The translations under genes and the position numbers were made by a program. From Nodosilinea sp. E11 (lineage in GTDB: Bacteria > Cyanobacteriota > Cyanobacteriia > Phormidesmidales > Phormidesmidaceae), in contig NZ_CP136516.1 in the NCBI RefSeq assembly GCF_032813545.1, forward strand, positions 1-43,238: a stretch of 43,238 nucleotides of DNA, written 5' to 3'. Positions 41,310-43,238 of this stretch are shown one piece after another; positions within the stretch are counted from its first letter, which is position 1, and each line of letters begins with the position of its first letter. The notes below the pieces were generated by a model. The model saw only the letters and a list, made by a program, of their open reading frames with translations. It did no database searches and was not told the origin of the DNA.

Positions 41310-42212
41310 ATGCAAACAATCAAAATGTCCATGCCAAACGATTTTCAATTCGCACCAACAGTTTTAAGCCACGGTTGGTGTGAACTTCCACCGTTCTACT
41401 ACAACGAATCTAATCGTACTCTTGAGCGATTAGAATGCTTGAATGATGGCAACGTTGTCAATCTGCTGATTCGCCAGGAACAGGCAGATAATACCTTGAA
41501 AATCACAATTTTAGGGCTTGATAAGCCATTAACTCATCAACAGCATGGCGAGGTTACGAGCATTATTTGTCGATGTTTTAATCTGGATCAAGACTTAAAA
41601 GATTTCTACAATTTTTTACAAGGAAAAGAAAGATATCGCTGGATATCAACGATAGGAGCTGGACGCCTCCTAGTTGCCCCAACGGTATGGGAAAACTTAG
41701 TGAAGACACTACTCACTACTAACACTACTTGGAATGTTACTGTCCAGATGTGTCATCGTCTAGTTAAATTAGGAACTTCTGATAATTCAGGTAAATATTG
41801 CTTTCCTACAGCTCAACAAATCGCTAGGTTCACCCTAGACGAATTAACGGAGCAAATCCGTGCCGGGTACAGAAGTGCCTATTTACATCAATTAGCTACT
41901 GCCATTCATGAAGGAACATTAGATGTTGAGACGTGGGTTGATGAAATGATGAGTGAGAACCTGTACTATAAGGTTAAGTCATTAAAGGGATTTGGTGACT
42001 ATGCAGCAGGTAGTATGCTTAAGCTTCTTGGACGGTTTGAGCGAATTGGAATTGATACAGCCTGCCGAGAAGTATTTAGAGTGCAGCTTAATAATGGAAT
42101 TAAAGCATCAGACCCTGAAATTCAAGCTTACTACGAGCCATTTGGGAAATGGCGTGGACTCGTTATGTGGATGGATGTGATGCAAGTAAACCTTATCAGT
42201 AAAAACTTTTGA
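41310..42212 (+). CDS. HhH-GPD superfamily DNA glycosylase (AlkA/OGG-like)
   Basis: A 300-aa base-excision enzyme. The N-terminus FAPTVLSHGWCELPPFYY resembles the AlkA/OGG N-domain, and WENLVKTLLTTNTTW begins the glycosylase core. The helix-hairpin-helix is VKSLKGFGDYAAGSML, followed by the catalytic Asp in RIGIDTACREVF. No FeS cysteine cluster at the end, so it is not EndoIII/MutY type. ATG 41310 is chosen (AGGA 9 bp before it); an in-frame GTG at 41259 would add 17 residues. It follows the cupin gene directly. On a plasmid it could repair alkylated bases or remove modified bases from DNA. Confidence 0.8.
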   Translation: MQTIKMSMPNDFQFAPTVLSHGWCELPPFYYNESNRTLERLECLNDGNVVNLLIRQEQADNTLKITILGLDKPLTHQQHGEVTSIICRCFNLDQDLKDFYNFLQGKERYRWISTIGAGRLLVAPTVWENLVKTLLTTNTTWNVTVQMCHRLVKLGTSDNSGKYCFPTAQQIARFTLDELTEQIRAGYRSAYLHQLATAIHEGTLDVETWVDEMMSENLYYKVKSLKGFGDYAAGSMLKLLGRFERIGIDTACREVFRVQLNNGIKASDPEIQAYYEPFGKWRGLVMWMDVMQVNLISKNF

Positions 42213-43150
42213 TCTAAGAGGTTTCAGAAGCTGCTGGATGAACTCGACGAACTCAGCGTTGAAGACCTCAGCACTACCCAAAAAGCCAAAACCAACCAGA
42301 CCAAAACTGAGGCCGTTATGACTCTACCCAGCGACTCCAGACTATCGACGGACTCGGACCTTGGGAACTTGGATTATCTCTCGAAATTTCACCATCGGCA
42401 GTTGCTCTCCTTGGCGGTGTTGTCCCATCTCAGATTTCCTATCCCTGGCTCGCGGTCGAGCGCAGTGTATCGGGATCCACTGATGGAGTTGACATGACCT
42501 GCCGAAGTTCATGCGATTTAGGTGCCGAAGTTCATACGATTTTGTAATAATAGGCATTGGTAAATGATAAAGATGATTTTACATATCTACTGCACAGAAA
42601 CCCTTATGGGCGTTAGCTTCTGCCTCGATGGGCAATGACATTCATCTTTCGACTTACCAACGCCCAATAATACCCTCTAGGTCTCTTGCGCACCAGGCAT
42701 ATTTGCAGTCACTAGATAAGACTCTGGAACTTGAGAGTAACCCCCAATCCGCCTCATAGTGACTTAGGCTAGTTGCCCGCGCCGCAACCCCTCCATTGCC
42801 GAGACTAAGGCTCAACCTCTTGCCTAGTCTTGATTTCAGCCCCTTAGCTAGAGTTCAAGGTAGAGAGAAGACTGAACGAAGCTATCAGGACTTTGGGGAA
42901 CTGGCACAAGCCAACATAGGCCACATTTAGGCCACTTAAGCTGGCCACTGTCACAGAGCATATTTGCTTAAGATGCATAAGCTCCGATTCCAGCCTGGCC
43001 TTTGACCGTGAATCCATTTAAGCCGCTAATCCCGCCTGATTTGGATCACCCGATTGGAACCACGTTTTAAGGGAAAGAAGGGGCCAGACAGACAGGCAGG
43101 AATCGGTAACGCCGTTTCCGTTTTGAACCTTGGCGGGGACAAGCTTCGCA
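42213..43150. other. Gene-poor region before the relaxase end
   Basis: No convincing gene over about 940 bp. A plus-strand frame from about 42224 reads FQKLLDELDELSVEDLST and runs to about 42497; it may be a remnant of the 3' end of an unknown gene. A 23-bp-period direct repeat lies at 42501-42542. The rest shows no clear ORF, terminator or palindrome. Confidence 0.5.
42501..42542. repeat. Two direct repeats GCCGAAGTTCATRCGATTT
   Basis: Two 19-bp copies (42501-42519 and 42524-42542) differ at one position and are spaced 23 bp. Tandem sites like this are found at ends of Tn7/Tn5053-like transposons or as operators. No transposase accompanies them. Confidence 0.75.
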
Positions 43151-43238
43151 TCAGAGTTCCATCTCGGCCTGATGAGAGCGCTGGGGGGGCTGCATCGCCT
43201 GATGCAGCAGCCGATGGGCTTCTTGGATCTGGCCAACA
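43151..43238 (-). CDS. Partial CDS at the right edge, probable C-terminus of the relaxase
   Basis: The frame reads VGQIQEAHRLLHQAMQPPQ and ends AEMEL before the TGA at 43151-43153. It is helical and on the same strand as the relaxase that runs off the left edge with GLTVED. Joining the two ends gives a plausible continuous C-terminus if one base is dropped at the junction (the window's last A could be a duplicate of its first A). Inference only; an unrelated gene ending here is possible. Confidence 0.5.
   Translation of the reverse strand, partial: VGQIQEAHRLLHQAMQPPQRSHQAEMEL

Noticed and set aside
42342..42557. 71-codon minus-strand ORF
   Set aside because: Includes the translated direct repeat (twice RMNFGR-like) and has Arg/Pro-rich shadow composition.

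Overview
The window reads as a cyanobacterial plasmid, probably close to a complete one. The HIP1 octamer GCGATCGC and its core recur throughout the GC-rich parts. A CyRepA1-type plasmid replication protein, a ParA/ribbon-helix-helix partition pair with its own DNA sites, and a TrwC-type relaxase-helicase are all present. No ribosomal, photosynthetic or other housekeeping gene was seen, and no tRNA or rRNA. The two window ends carry what look like the two parts of the same relaxase gene, so a circular molecule of about 43 kb is likely. This rests on reading-frame inspection only.

Layout. 1-3360 (minus): TrwC/TraI-like relaxase-helicase whose C-terminus runs off the left edge, with a 160-codon coiled-coil ORF nested in another frame. 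3730-4255: about 22 tandem 24-bp direct repeats. 4591-13801 (minus): a defence island made of a type I restriction-modification operon (hsdM, hsdS, hsdR) with three extra genes between hsdS and hsdR: a 344-aa protein of unknown function, an ABC/AAA ATPase and a PIN-like nuclease. 13929-14537: a Fim-sized tyrosine recombinase with an inverted repeat at its start. 14832-17413: AT-richer segment with a sigma-70-like factor, an unknown 149-aa protein, a 46-aa membrane protein, a 76-aa NfeD-like OB protein, two copies of a micro-ORF and two terminators. 18012-18368: remnant of a thermonuclease lipoprotein gene.

18497-19529: parA and a ribbon-helix-helix partner flanked by GAGT repeats. 19630-25203: replication region with the 1091-aa CyRepA1-like protein, small genes, a frameshifted DNA-binding protein and a CopG-like repressor with its operator. 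25308-29888 (plus): tightly overlapping transfer operon with a VirD4/TraD-like ATPase, small membrane proteins and a membrane-anchored M23 plus lytic transglycosylase protein. Together with the relaxase it would nick, couple and open the cell wall for DNA transfer. No VirB4-like ATPase was seen, so transfer may need help from elsewhere.

30616-31928: complete IS4-family insertion sequence with 14-bp terminal inverted repeats and a 9-bp target duplication. 32178-37193 (minus): AT-rich operon of a LuxR-HTH/STAND/TPR regulator, a GT1-like glycosyltransferase and a UMF1-type MFS transporter. 37349-38520: two degraded transposase relics. 39138-42212 (plus): AT-rich cluster of small proteins (144 aa, 111 aa with two membrane segments, a possible 56 aa, and a 59-aa protein with an excellent ribosome site), then an RmlC-like cupin and a HhH-GPD DNA glycosylase. 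The regulator operon and this cluster share phased TGTGA motifs in their promoter regions, which suggests one co-regulated and so far unrecognised system spanning about 32.2-42.2 kb. 42213-43150 holds no convincing gene.
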